DNA of 39,912 nucleotides. Source: an uncultured Candidatus Competibacteraceae bacterium (GTDB taxonomy: Bacteria; Pseudomonadota; Gammaproteobacteria; Competibacterales; Competibacteraceae). The stretch spans positions 1-39,912 of the forward strand of contig CALGOO010000131.1 of the NCBI GenBank assembly GCA_937960715.1, written 5' to 3'. The translations under genes and the position numbers were made by a program. Below, one piece after another: positions 26,629-35,180 of the stretch. The notes beneath the pieces are model-generated. The model worked only from the letters and a program-made list of their open reading frames with translations. It searched no databases and was not told the origin of the DNA. Position 1 is the stretch's first letter, and each line of letters begins with the position of its first letter.

Positions 26629-27720
26629 TTAAAGTTCCTCGGGAATATCGTCGGCCACGGCGGCCGCGATCCACATGACCTGGGCCAGGCGCCGCCAGTC
26701 GGGGTCCGGCGCGATCCATTGCCGGTAGGCCAGCGGCTCCACCGGCACCAGGCAACGGGTCTTGCCAACGCGCCAGGCGGCCTTGAGCAGGTTCAGATAA
26801 GTCTGTTCCCCTTCCGGGTCCCAGACGGTTTGCAGCAGGGCGGGCAGCACCAGAACGACGTTGTCCACCGCCGCCGCCTCGTCCAGAAGAGCGGCCAGCG
26901 ATCCTGACCATGACTGCGATTGCTCGGTGTCTGGCGCGAAGTCCCGCAGATCGATGAGCCGCCGCGCGCCCGGCGCGGGCGCGATCCGCTCCGACGCCAT
27001 GGCGCGCGCCAATGCGAAAATCGCGGCCGTGACGGCGGCCCCGGCGCCGACCAGGAACACGCCGCGCGTCCGAGTCTGACTGAGAACCCGCTCTAGAGCC
27101 TTGCCTTCCATGGGGCGATCCGGATGCGTGGGCAATTTCCCGCTCGCCGCCCATTCCACCAGGTCCTCGCCGCGAGCGATCCATCGGGGAGCGACCGACG
27201 GCGCGCGAATCGGCGTTGCGAGCGCGTCGCCCATGACCTCGATCATCGCCGGGGTCGGCGCCGCCCATAGCGTCTCCAGCAGCAAGGTCGCGGTTATATA
27301 GGGTTCGTGGCATTCCATCGCCCGCTGGGCCGCTTGAGCGAACAGCGCTCGGCTGGCGGCGGAACGGTGTGGCGTTTCACCCATTGACCGGTGGACGCCC
27401 TTGCCCAGGCGGGCGCGCAGGCGACGGCGCAGGACCGTGCCGTCGAGGTTACGCCGTGCCAGTTCCTGACGCACCGCCGCGATCTCGGTGGCCAGTTGTC
27501 TGGCCACTTCGGCGCCGCCGGGGTCCTGAATGTCCGTGATGGCCGGCAGTTCCGAGAACTTCAATACCGCCACCAGGAAATGCTCCGGTTCGATCTCGCG
27601 AAACGCCGCCGTGACCGCCTCGTGCATCGCCAGTTTCCAAATCACCGTAAGCGCCGCCGATAATTTCAAGACGAATTCTCCGTGAGTTTGCTCGCTATCG
27701 AAATACCCTGGCGAAACCAT
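26629..27720 (-). CDS. Clp N-domain protein with degenerate first-ring ATPase module (about 363 aa)
   Basis: The ATG at 27720 is 16 bp after the kinase stop with AAGG just upstream; a TTG near the start of LKLSAALTV and an ATG at 27762 are alternatives. Residues about 18-165 form the double helical repeat of a Clp N-domain (EIEPEHFLVAVLKF, YITATLLLETLW). The rest aligns in order with the ClpA first ATPase ring, but the Walker A is LVGAGAAVTAAIFALA with no Gly-Lys-Thr, and the Walker B is VVLVLPALL with no Asp-Glu. PVEPLAYRQWIAPDPDWRR matches the arginine-finger segment of ClpA. So it is a pseudo-ATPase. It sits directly upstream of the Clp-FtsH gene that has only the second ring, so the pair may rebuild a two-ring Clp. 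Partner or adaptor role is inferred. Confidence 0.75.
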   Translation of the reverse strand: MVSPGYFDSEQTHGEFVLKLSAALTVIWKLAMHEAVTAAFREIEPEHFLVAVLKFSELPAITDIQDPGGAEVARQLATEIAAVRQELARRNLDGTVLRRRLRARLGKGVHRSMGETPHRSAASRALFAQAAQRAMECHEPYITATLLLETLWAAPTPAMIEVMGDALATPIRAPSVAPRWIARGEDLVEWAASGKLPTHPDRPMEGKALERVLSQTRTRGVFLVGAGAAVTAAIFALARAMASERIAPAPGARRLIDLRDFAPDTEQSQSWSGSLAALLDEAAAVDNVVLVLPALLQTVWDPEGEQTYLNLLKAAWRVGKTRCLVPVEPLAYRQWIAPDPDWRRLAQVMWIAAAVADDIPEEL

Positions 27721-27736
27721 CGCGACCTTGCCGAGA

Positions 27737-29173
27737 TTACAAGCGGGGATGGATCGCTTCAAGGGCGCGCTGAAAATCGGTCGCCCGCTGAAAGCGCTGG
27801 CTCAGTGGCTTGCTCATCGCCCGCGCGACGATTTCAGCCAGTTCCGCCGAAATGTCGGGTTTACGCTGGCGGATCGGGATCGGTTCGTCTTCCAGGACGA
27901 TGAGGTAGGGGGTTTTGAGCTTTTTGAGCATCATCATGCGCCTTAGCGCCTCATCGGGCGAGCTGACCTGTCCCCGGTTTTCCATCAGGAACCGAAGAAC
28001 ATCGAGTGGCGTGGGAAAGTTGAACGGGTATTTTCCCGTCAGGAGGTGATACAGCGTGACTCCCAGGGAGTAAATGTCGGCGGGTTCCCGAACGCCATGC
28101 GCGTCCTTGATCTGCTCCGGGGGCATGTACAGCAAGGTGCCCATGGCCTGACCGACGCGGGTCAGGACCGAGCCGCCCACCCTGGCGAATTCCCGGGCCA
28201 GCCCAAAATCCATGATCTTGACGCTGGTTTCACCCGATGGGTCCTGCTTCAGCAGTAGATTCTCGGGTTTCAGGTCGCGATGGACGATGCCGGCCTGATG
28301 GATATGCGCCAACCCCCGAAGGGCCTGAACGATATAGCGAACCGCGGTGGCCTCGGGCAGGGCGCCATTGTTTTTGATCAAGGTCTGGTCCAGGCTGCCA
28401 TACGGGGCGTACTCCATCACCAGATACGGCTGGCCGGTATCGCGGGCCTGGCCGCTGTCGAAACAGCGCAGCACATGCGGGTGGGCCACCTGCCGCATCA
28501 ACCGGATTTCCCGCTCGAACCGCGCCCCCAGTTGCTTATCGGCGATCTTCATTTTCTTCAGGGCCACTACCCTGGCTGTGGGGCGATGGTGGGCGAGATA
28601 CACGCTCCCCATCCCCCCCTCGCCCAGCAACTTGATCAGGGTGTAGTCGTTGACGGTCGGGCTGGCGAATTTTTCCTTCTTCGGCAGACAACGTTCGCAG
28701 ACGTAGTCGACCACCTCCCGCAACTCCCAGGCCCGGCCATCGCTGTTGGCTTGCGCGGTCAGATCCCGGCCGCAGCCGCAGACCACCGGCAGGAACTGGA
28801 GCCGGCTGGGCTCGGGGAGTGGCTCGACAGACGGGGCCGGCGGGGGCGGCGGTTCCTCCCTGACCATGGCGGCGCGGAGCGATACCTTCAGGTGGGTATA
28901 GCCCACCTCGATGACGTCGCCGTCGGCCAGTTCGGCAGCCTCGACATACAGGTCGTTAATTTTGCTGGGATTGGTCGCGGTGTCCAAATCCCGGAAATAG
29001 GCCTTGGGCGGGGACAGCTCGAGCAGGAAATGCCGGCGCGAGATGTAGGGGTCCGCCTCGGAGAAACGAAACCGGGCGTCGGGACCACGCCCGGCGATAG
29101 CGGTGGTCGGCTCGGCCAGCGTGAATACGCGCCCCCGTTCGGGGCCTTTGACGATTTCCAAACAAATTTCCAT
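27737..29173 (-). CDS. FHA - zinc ribbon - Ser/Thr protein kinase (478 aa)
   Basis: The start is the ATG at 29173 with CGGAG upstream; a frame extending to 29218 lacks support. Residues about 1-105 are an FHA phosphothreonine-binding domain (GRGPDARF, YISRRHFLLEL, LADGDVIEVG). A Pro-rich linker and a Cys4 ribbon (CGCGRD with CERC, about 130-165) follow. The kinase domain runs from about 180 to 475: LGEGGMGSVYLAH, VALKKMK, MEYAPYGSL, HRDLKPENLLL, IMDFGLA, MPPEQ. All catalytic residues are present. No membrane segment. It has a PP2C phosphatase gene 63 bp upstream, the classic reversible phospho-switch pair. FHA plus kinase in one chain allows autophosphorylation-dependent partner capture. It is different in type from the TPR kinase of the plus-strand operon. 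Confidence 0.93.
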   Translation of the reverse strand: MEICLEIVKGPERGRVFTLAEPTTAIAGRGPDARFRFSEADPYISRRHFLLELSPPKAYFRDLDTATNPSKINDLYVEAAELADGDVIEVGYTHLKVSLRAAMVREEPPPPPAPSVEPLPEPSRLQFLPVVCGCGRDLTAQANSDGRAWELREVVDYVCERCLPKKEKFASPTVNDYTLIKLLGEGGMGSVYLAHHRPTARVVALKKMKIADKQLGARFEREIRLMRQVAHPHVLRCFDSGQARDTGQPYLVMEYAPYGSLDQTLIKNNGALPEATAVRYIVQALRGLAHIHQAGIVHRDLKPENLLLKQDPSGETSVKIMDFGLAREFARVGGSVLTRVGQAMGTLLYMPPEQIKDAHGVREPADIYSLGVTLYHLLTGKYPFNFPTPLDVLRFLMENRGQVSSPDEALRRMMMLKKLKTPYLIVLEDEPIPIRQRKPDISAELAEIVARAMSKPLSQRFQRATDFQRALEAIHPRL

Positions 29174-29236
29174 GGTCAGGAACTCCGGTAAAGGTCGGGT
29201 TGCGCCATTTAATCCCAATGCTCCACGCCAATGGGT

Positions 29237-29992
29237 TTACCGGCCGCCGGGCGCGATCAGCGCCACGGTAATGTTGTCCTGCCCGCCCGCCGCGTTGGCC
29301 CGGTCGATGAGTTCCTGGCAGCATTCGGCCAGCGGCCTGGCCTGGCGGACAATTTCCTGAATCTCCGCGTCGGCCAGCATGTCCCACAGGCCATCGGTGC
29401 AGAGCAGAATCCGGTCGTCCGCTTGCAGGGCGTGCGCCCCATAATCCGGCGCGATCGTGGCTCTCACGCCGATGGCCTGGGTCAGCTCGTTTTTCAGCGA
29501 ACTGGCGCGGGCTTCCGCCTCGGTCATGGCGCCGGCCCGGACCAGTTCCACCACTACGCTGTGATCGGTGGTAAGGGCCGTGATACCGGCGGCGGCGCAG
29601 CGGTAGGCGCGGGAATCGCCGATATGGCCGAGGTGCAGCCGGTCGCCGTCGACCAGCGCCACCACCAGGGTGCAGCCCATCCCCGCGTACCCCGGCTCGG
29701 CCTTGGCCTGTTGCCGTATTCGCCGGTTGACTTCGCGCAGGCAATTGTTCAGTTCCTGGCGGATGCGGTCGTCCTGGCCCCGAATTTTCGCCAGCAGTTG
29801 TGGCGAAAAGTAGTTGTCGACTTCCGTCACCGCGTGGCTGCTGGCGATCTCGCCAGCGTTGTGACCGCCCATGCCGTCGGCCACGATGTACAAATTCTTC
29901 TCGGGCAGCAGCAGGAGCGAGTCTTCGTTGTTGTCCCGAATCTTACCGGGATCGGTCATGCCGAAGGCCCGGTCGTTGCAGGTGTCTGTCAT
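29237..29992 (-). CDS. PP2C-type Ser/Thr protein phosphatase (251 aa)
   Basis: Metal-binding and active-site motifs of the PPM/PP2C family appear in order: RDNNEDS (about 19-25), VADGMGGHNAGE (about 38-49), GDSRAYR (about 124), LLCTDGLWD (about 197) and GGQDNITVAL (about 237). The length is that of the small cytoplasmic bacterial enzymes (Stp/PppA type), which remove phosphate from Ser and Thr. It lies between the TolR-like gene (41 bp) and the FHA kinase (63 bp), so it is likely to oppose that kinase. No signal or membrane segment is seen. The start codon lacks a strong ribosome site; Met12 is an alternative. Confidence 0.95.
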   Translation of the reverse strand: MTDTCNDRAFGMTDPGKIRDNNEDSLLLLPEKNLYIVADGMGGHNAGEIASSHAVTEVDNYFSPQLLAKIRGQDDRIRQELNNCLREVNRRIRQQAKAEPGYAGMGCTLVVALVDGDRLHLGHIGDSRAYRCAAAGITALTTDHSVVVELVRAGAMTEAEARASSLKNELTQAIGVRATIAPDYGAHALQADDRILLCTDGLWDMLADAEIQEIVRQARPLAECCQELIDRANAAGGQDNITVALIAPGGR

Positions 29993-30033
29993 GACATCAA
30001 CCAGTGAGTGGCGCGAGTTGGGTTGGATCGCGG

Positions 30034-30933
30034 CTACTTGACCCAGCGCAGTTGGAAACCCTGCGCCTCCATTTCCTTCATCTTCCGACGGACTCGATGG
30101 CCCTGCCAGAATTTGTAGACGAAAAACAGCGCCAGCGCCCCGGCGACGATCAACGCCCAGTCCAGAATCCGGCGGCTTTGTTCCCCGGGTGTTCGAATCA
30201 CCTTGAACGTGACCGGGGTCCGCGTTTCCGCGTCAGCGTTTTGGGCGTCGGCGACCCTGAGCGCGAATTGAAACTCCCCCGGCGATTCGGTGACGCCGGC
30301 AATCAGGCCGGCGTCGGGATCGAGGGACAAGCCTGGCGGCAGCGCGCCCTTCAGCTCCCACCGGTAGGGCGGCGAACCGCCCTCGGCGGCCAAGGCCAGT
30401 TGGACGTTCTCCCCGGTCAGGGTGGTTGGGAACGCTCGGGTCTTGATCCATAACGGCAGGGTCTTGAGCGCCGCCGGCTTCCGCTCGGCCTGCTTCAGAC
30501 TCTCTTCCAGCTTGCGCTTATCCTGCTCCAGGGCCTGAAGGGTATCGCCAGCCTCCGGGCGCTGGGCGCCGCGCGCCGCGTTCGACCGTGGTTGCGGGGC
30601 GTCGAGTTCGGCGCGCAACCGCCGGCTTTGCTCCCGGGCCGCGTCGCGCTCCGCGCCAAGCCGGTCGCGTTCGGCCTGAAGCTGCTGGCGCAGGGCCTGA
30701 GCGTCGTCCACGGCTTGACCGAGCCGCTGGTATTTCAGCAATTCCCGCTTCAACTGCTCCTTCTCCCGCACCGTCTCGTCCACGATCCGTCGAGCGTCGG
30801 CGTCGATCAGATTCGTCGAGGCCAGCATCTGCACGATCATCAGGAACACGAAGGCGCCGAACGCGCCAAACAGCAGGTTGAAGAACGAAAAGTGAATGAT
30901 GTTGATTTCCTGGTTTTGACGGGGGCGAGCCAT
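30034..30933 (-). CDS. TolR/ExbD-like membrane protein with coiled coil and Ig-like domain (299 aa)
   Basis: GGAGGA precedes the ATG. Residues about 8-40 (INIIHFSFFNLLFGAFGAFV...) place one membrane helix at the N-terminus as in ExbD/TolR/MotB stator partners. A coiled coil (about 48-155, QLKRELLKYQRLGQAVDDAQ) follows, then a putative Ig fold of the He_PIG type (about 165-245; GSPPYRWELKGALPPGLSLD, AGVTESPGEFQFALRV) and a second membrane helix (about 255-276) with a basic tail. It is 15 bp downstream of the TolQ/MotA-like gene, so the two probably form a channel complex. The second helix and the Ig domain are not typical of ExbD, so this is a divergent or new partner type. Confidence 0.75.
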   Translation of the reverse strand: MARPRQNQEINIIHFSFFNLLFGAFGAFVFLMIVQMLASTNLIDADARRIVDETVREKEQLKRELLKYQRLGQAVDDAQALRQQLQAERDRLGAERDAAREQSRRLRAELDAPQPRSNAARGAQRPEAGDTLQALEQDKRKLEESLKQAERKPAALKTLPLWIKTRAFPTTLTGENVQLALAAEGGSPPYRWELKGALPPGLSLDPDAGLIAGVTESPGEFQFALRVADAQNADAETRTPVTFKVIRTPGEQSRRILDWALIVAGALALFFVYKFWQGHRVRRKMKEMEAQGFQLRWVK

Positions 30934-30948
30934 CGTCGTTTCCTCCGC

Positions 30949-31986
30949 TTATCGGGAAGTCCGGTCCTGGGACCTGGCCAATTCCTGAACGGCTTCGATG
31001 ACGCGGCCCAGTTGGGCCAACAGCGCCTCGGCGTTGATCTGTTGCTGCTTGTTCATGTTCTTGAGTTCGCGCAGCACGGCTTCGACGGTCTCGGCGTCGG
31101 AGCGGTTGGCTCGGGCGAGTTGAGCCAATGGGGTGACGGCGCCCTTCAGGCTGGAATATTTGTTGATGATGTTGTCGGTGGTGAATTGCTCGACATCCGA
31201 AAGCAAATCCTCTTCCTTTTTCCGCAAGCCGCTGGTGAGCAGACTGGCGATGGCGCTCAAGGCCAGCGCCAGAAAGGTGGCGTCGAACGCCACCGCCAGG
31301 CCGTCGGTGACCAGACCCAGGTTCCGTCGCATGCCGGCAAAGCCGGTGTCGCCGACCTGCTGGATCACCGCGTCGAACGAACCGATGGCCTGGGTCAGGC
31401 CGACCACCGTGCCGATGAAGCCCAGCACCGGAAGCGTCCAAACCATGTATTTGAGCAGGATGTAGGAAGAATCGACGATGGCGGCGTCGGTTTCCGCGAC
31501 CGTGGTCACGACATGGGCGACGTCGGCCGGGTTGTTGTTGATGCGGAGCTGCTTGATGGCTTTGTTGATGCGATTGACCAGAATCAGGTCTTTCTGCCGG
31601 GGGTCCAGATTCTCGTCCAGGAGCTGCTGTTCGAGAACCATGGTTTGGGTTCCCAGCATCTCTTCCCCGGAGGTGAAGGATTGGATGAAGGCCAGTTCGA
31701 AGGCGGCGCGTTCCCGTTGCAGGTTGCGGTATTTGAAGATCAACAGGCCCACGGTGAACCAGAACGCATAGAGAATCAGGAACTGGACGGGGCCGCGCTC
31801 CAGGACCAGGGCGTGGAGATACGGTAGGACCTCCTTGAGCGGATAGGCCAGGGCGATGCTGAGCGAGCCGCCGACGAGGGCCACCAGCAGGCAGGGAAGC
31901 AGGGGAATGTTGGTGTATTTGTGTTCCGCTGAAACGAACGTGGCTTCATCGGCCTTTGGATTCAGGGCGGGGTTTGCCTTGGTCAT
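30949..31986 (-). CDS. MotA/TolQ/ExbB proton-channel family protein (345 aa)
   Basis: The start is the ATG at 31986 with GAGG upstream; the frame extends further but without support. Four membrane segments are visible: about 27-49, 66-86, 179-201 and 231-254. The last two carry the family signature (PVLGFIGTVVGLTQAIGSFD and VTDGLAVAFDATFLALALS). A cytoplasmic helical part lies between segments 2 and 3, and a helical tail (about 260-345, with KNMNKQQQINAEALLAQLG) follows segment 4. Members use the proton gradient to drive partner movement across the envelope. It is the first gene of the minus-strand operon that carries the phosphatase, kinase and protease. Coupling of proton flow to chaperone or protease action is inference. 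Confidence 0.88.
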   Translation of the reverse strand: MTKANPALNPKADEATFVSAEHKYTNIPLLPCLLVALVGGSLSIALAYPLKEVLPYLHALVLERGPVQFLILYAFWFTVGLLIFKYRNLQRERAAFELAFIQSFTSGEEMLGTQTMVLEQQLLDENLDPRQKDLILVNRINKAIKQLRINNNPADVAHVVTTVAETDAAIVDSSYILLKYMVWTLPVLGFIGTVVGLTQAIGSFDAVIQQVGDTGFAGMRRNLGLVTDGLAVAFDATFLALALSAIASLLTSGLRKKEEDLLSDVEQFTTDNIINKYSSLKGAVTPLAQLARANRSDAETVEAVLRELKNMNKQQQINAEALLAQLGRVIEAVQELARSQDRTSR

Positions 31987-32386
31987 CGAAACATCCTCAA
32001 TTGATACTGATACGCTTTGTCGGTGGATCGGGGGGTGGATGGGGTAGATGTGGGCAAAGCGTCGCCGGGAGCCAAGGATCCGTTGGTTTGGGTTCCCGGC
32101 TTGCGCGAGCGTTGCGGGTCTTGGGGACCAGCTCGGTTCAGCCATGCGCCGTGATTGCCAAACAAACGTTCGAACCGGCGATTTTTTCACGGCGGGCCAG
32201 CGCCGACGATCAACGGGTTTCAATCATTCATTGCGGTTCGAACCGGTGTGGGTCGTGAAAAAAACCATCGATAACATTGTAATCGACCATGGGGGAGGGG
32301 CACGCAACCATGCGCGTTTAAAATCCTAGAATCGATGAGGTAATAGATCAATCAATCGCACAACTTTATCGAAGGAGATTCGGAAC
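31987..32386. other. Divergent intergenic region between channel operon and WD40 gene
   Basis: Four hundred bases without a convincing gene. It should hold promoters for both directions, but I see no strong -35/-10 pair. An imperfect inverted repeat lies at 32182-32263, and AAGGAGA (32371-32377) is the ribosome site of the WD40 gene. Confidence 0.6.
32182..32263. repeat. Imperfect inverted repeat, copy 1 (TTTTTTCACG ... CGTGAAAAAA)
   Basis: The outer arms TTTTTTCACG (32182-32191) and CGTGAAAAAA (32254-32263) are exact reverse complements 62 bp apart. The interior shares ACGATCA, a G-run and a CATTCAT element with the copy at 34936-35008. It looks like a small dispersed element; a bidirectional terminator role is possible. 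Confidence 0.55.
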
Positions 32387-34861
32387 ATGGACCAGCAGGA
32401 GGCATCCAGCCACCGCATCGAACCCCCGAATGCCGATGCCGACGCCGATGCATTGAACAGCCAGGGTTGTTCCCATGCCGGGCTGGTCCGGCTCGACCTG
32501 GCTCGCGCCTGTTTCGAACGGGCCTGGGCGAAGGACCCGACCCATCCCCAGGCCGGTTACAACCTGGGGCTGTTGCAATGGCGGGCGGGGGAGATCACCG
32601 ACCAGCAACTCTTACGGCGGCTGGCCAATTGCACCGGCAACACCAGCGTGGATCCTGAGGTAGTAGCCGAGCTGAGCGCCCAGGTACATGCCGAGCGTTT
32701 TGACGAGGAAGGGGCCAGGGCGGCGTTGGCGGCCTGGCCGGGACGGTACGAGGCGCTGGTCGGCGGCGTCGAACCGAGTCGGGCCTGCTGCCGGCGCGTC
32801 CTGGACGGGCATACGAGCGCGGTCTCGTCCGTGGCGGTAACGGCGGACGGTCGCTGGGGACTGTCGGGAAGCCTGGACGAAACGATATGCCTGTGGGACC
32901 TGGCGAGCGGAACGCGCCAGCGCATCCTGGGTGGCGATGTGGGTTTTGTCACGGCGGTGGCTCTGACGGCGGACGGTCGCTGGGGGTTGTCGGCCGGTGG
33001 AACTCAGCCCCTGCGCCTGTGGGATTTACGAAGCGGGCAATGCCTGCGCACCTTGGGGGATGATACGGAATGGGTCGCAACGGTCGCGATGACGGCGGAC
33101 GGCCGCTGGGGGCTATCATCGGGAGGAAATTTCAGTAATACCCTGCGCCTGTGGGATTTGCGGAAAGGGTGGTGCCAGCGCATTTTGGAGGGACATACCC
33201 GCTCGGTCAACGCGGTGGCCGTGACGGCGGACGGCCGCTGGGGACTTTCGGGAAGTCAGGATCAGACCCTGCGGTTGTGGGATTTACGGCGCGGACAGTG
33301 CCGACGTGTCCTGGAAGGGCATGCGGACTCGGTCAACGCCGTGGCCCTGACACCGGATGGCCGCTGGGGACTCTCGGGAAGCGAAGATCGAACCTTGCGC
33401 CTGTGGGACCTGACGAGTGGGGAGTGCCGGCGGATTTTGGAAGGGCATACCAACCCGGTCAATGCGGTCGCCTTGACGGCGGATGGTCGCTGGGGACTTT
33501 CGGGGAGTGGAGGTTGGCTTAGCGACACTACCCTGCGCCTGTGGGATCTGCGGAGCGGGCAGTGTCGGCGCACCCTGGAGGGACCCGATTCGGTCAAGAC
33601 CGTGGCCCTGACGGCGGATGGCCGCTGGGGGCTGTCGGCGAGCGGTCACGATAAGGCCTTGCATCTGTGGGAGTTCCCGCTCCATCGGGAGGATTATCGG
33701 GCACCCTTCCAACTAGCCCGGCTTCGCGACGTCACCCTTCGGCGGACGGAGCCGGCGGTACTCGGGACCGCGCTCGATCAGGCCGAGGATTTATGGAAAC
33801 GGGGTGCTGATCCCGAAGCGTGGACGGTATTGCGCACGGCCTGGCGGCAGGCCGGCTTTATCGAACAGATCGCCATCAACCGTCTTTATACCCGTTTATT
33901 GTCTCGTGGGCGGTGCAAGGTCTTGCTTGGAGGGTTCGAGTATCGGCAACTGACGGGGCATACGGACAGTGTCGACGCCGTGGCCCTGACGCCCGACGCC
34001 TGCCGGGGACTGTCGGGGGGCGGGGACGGACTACGCCTGTGGGATCTGCAAGGCGGAGAGTGTCTGCGTACCTTGGAGAGCGGTATCGGCTCGGCTTCGC
34101 TGGTTTCGATTTCATCGGTCGCCCTGACGGCGGACGGTCATTGGGGACTGTGGGACTATGGCCCCTTCCTGCGTCTTTGGGACCTGGCGAACGGGACGTG
34201 CCGGCGCACCCTGAAGGAGCATGAGAATAGGATCAATGCGGCCGCCGTGACGGCGGACGGCCGCTGGGGGTTGTCGGGAAGCGATGACCGGACCCTGCGC
34301 CTGTGGGACCTGACGACTGGGGAATGCCTGCGTACTCTGGTGGGCCACACGGAGACAATCAGGACCGTGGCGTTAGCGGCTGATGGCCTCTGGGGGCTGT
34401 CGGGGGGCGACGACCGGACCCTGCGCCTGTGGGATTTGACGAGCGGAGAATGCTTGAACGTCCTGATGGGGCATACACGCGGGGTCAATGCCGTCGCCCT
34501 GACCCCGGACGGTCGCTGGGGACTGTCGGGAGGCGGGGACCAGACCCTGCGCCTGTGGGACCTGGCGAGCGGGGAGTGCCAGCGCGTCCTGGACGGGCAT
34601 ACGGATAATGTCAATGCCGTCGCCCTGACGGCGGATGGCCGCTGGGGATTGTCTGGGAGCAAAGACGAGACCCTGCGCCTGTGGGATCTGGCCAGCGGGG
34701 AATGTCGGCGTGTTTTAGAGGGGCATACGGGTAGAGTCAGCGCCGTGGCCCTGGCCCCGGACGGCCAATGGGCGCTTTCGGGGGGCGAAGATAAGACGTT
34801 GCATCTGTGGCGTTTCATCTGGGACCTGGAATTCCCCGACCAGGATGCCACCGAATCATAG
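32387..34861 (+). CDS. TPR-like, double WD40 propeller protein (824 aa)
   Basis: AAGGAGA lies 9 bp before the ATG. Residues about 20-70 are TPR-like (ARACFERAWAKDPTHPQAGY, NLGLLQWRAGE). Seven WD40 blades (about 140-430), a helical linker (about 435-520) and seven more blades (about 522-815) follow, each with the pattern VNAVALTADGRWGLSGS and LRLWDL. The layout, the linker (AWTVLRTAWRQAGF) and the blade style match the protein at the left edge (linker ALLTAWQEMGF), but there is no TerD domain; the chain ends just after the last blade. No signal peptide is seen. A cytoplasmic scaffold is inferred. The gene stands alone, divergent from the proton-channel operon. Confidence 0.93.
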   Translation: MDQQEASSHRIEPPNADADADALNSQGCSHAGLVRLDLARACFERAWAKDPTHPQAGYNLGLLQWRAGEITDQQLLRRLANCTGNTSVDPEVVAELSAQVHAERFDEEGARAALAAWPGRYEALVGGVEPSRACCRRVLDGHTSAVSSVAVTADGRWGLSGSLDETICLWDLASGTRQRILGGDVGFVTAVALTADGRWGLSAGGTQPLRLWDLRSGQCLRTLGDDTEWVATVAMTADGRWGLSSGGNFSNTLRLWDLRKGWCQRILEGHTRSVNAVAVTADGRWGLSGSQDQTLRLWDLRRGQCRRVLEGHADSVNAVALTPDGRWGLSGSEDRTLRLWDLTSGECRRILEGHTNPVNAVALTADGRWGLSGSGGWLSDTTLRLWDLRSGQCRRTLEGPDSVKTVALTADGRWGLSASGHDKALHLWEFPLHREDYRAPFQLARLRDVTLRRTEPAVLGTALDQAEDLWKRGADPEAWTVLRTAWRQAGFIEQIAINRLYTRLLSRGRCKVLLGGFEYRQLTGHTDSVDAVALTPDACRGLSGGGDGLRLWDLQGGECLRTLESGIGSASLVSISSVALTADGHWGLWDYGPFLRLWDLANGTCRRTLKEHENRINAAAVTADGRWGLSGSDDRTLRLWDLTTGECLRTLVGHTETIRTVALAADGLWGLSGGDDRTLRLWDLTSGECLNVLMGHTRGVNAVALTPDGRWGLSGGGDQTLRLWDLASGECQRVLDGHTDNVNAVALTADGRWGLSGSKDETLRLWDLASGECRRVLEGHTGRVSAVALAPDGQWALSGGEDKTLHLWRFIWDLEFPDQDATES

Positions 34862-35180
34862 GCGGAATTCGCATTTCCCTAAGGCGTTACCGGCGCGAAG
34901 GCGCGCGATTACCAGACAAACGCTTCACTTAACCATTTTTTTCACGACGATCACGGGGCGTGAACGGATTCCAGCCATTCATCGTGTGAAGGCGCGGGCC
35001 GTGAAAAAGCGGCTTCGGCGGCGTCGACGATTGACGGACAATCGGCCAGCGATGCGGAGTTTCAGAGGCGCTTTTGTCCCGTTGTGGGCGGACTTGTCGA
35101 AAAGGCGCTCTCATTCCGCTGCTTTCCCGCTTGCGAGCGACGGGATGGGCAACTTATCCATGAAAACGGGAGAAAATCCG
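34862..35180. other. Spacer between WD40 gene and oxidoreductase
   Basis: I see no gene in these 319 bp. They hold the second copy of the inverted repeat (34936-35008) and a REP-like GC-rich stretch (CCCGCTTGCGAGCGACGGG, 35126-35144). An open frame runs through from the WD40 end into the oxidoreductase, but it has no protein-like features. Confidence 0.6.
34936..35008. repeat. Imperfect inverted repeat, copy 2
   Basis: TTTTTTTCACG (34936-34946) and CGTGAAAAA (35000-35008) are inverted arms 53 bp apart. The inside repeats ACGATCACGGGG and CCATTCATCG in the same order as the copy at 32182-32263. The two copies flank the WD40 gene. Confidence 0.55.

Noticed and set aside
30592..31827. 411-codon plus-strand frame across the channel genes
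   Set aside because: It spans two recognisable minus-strand genes and their junction and shows no domain.
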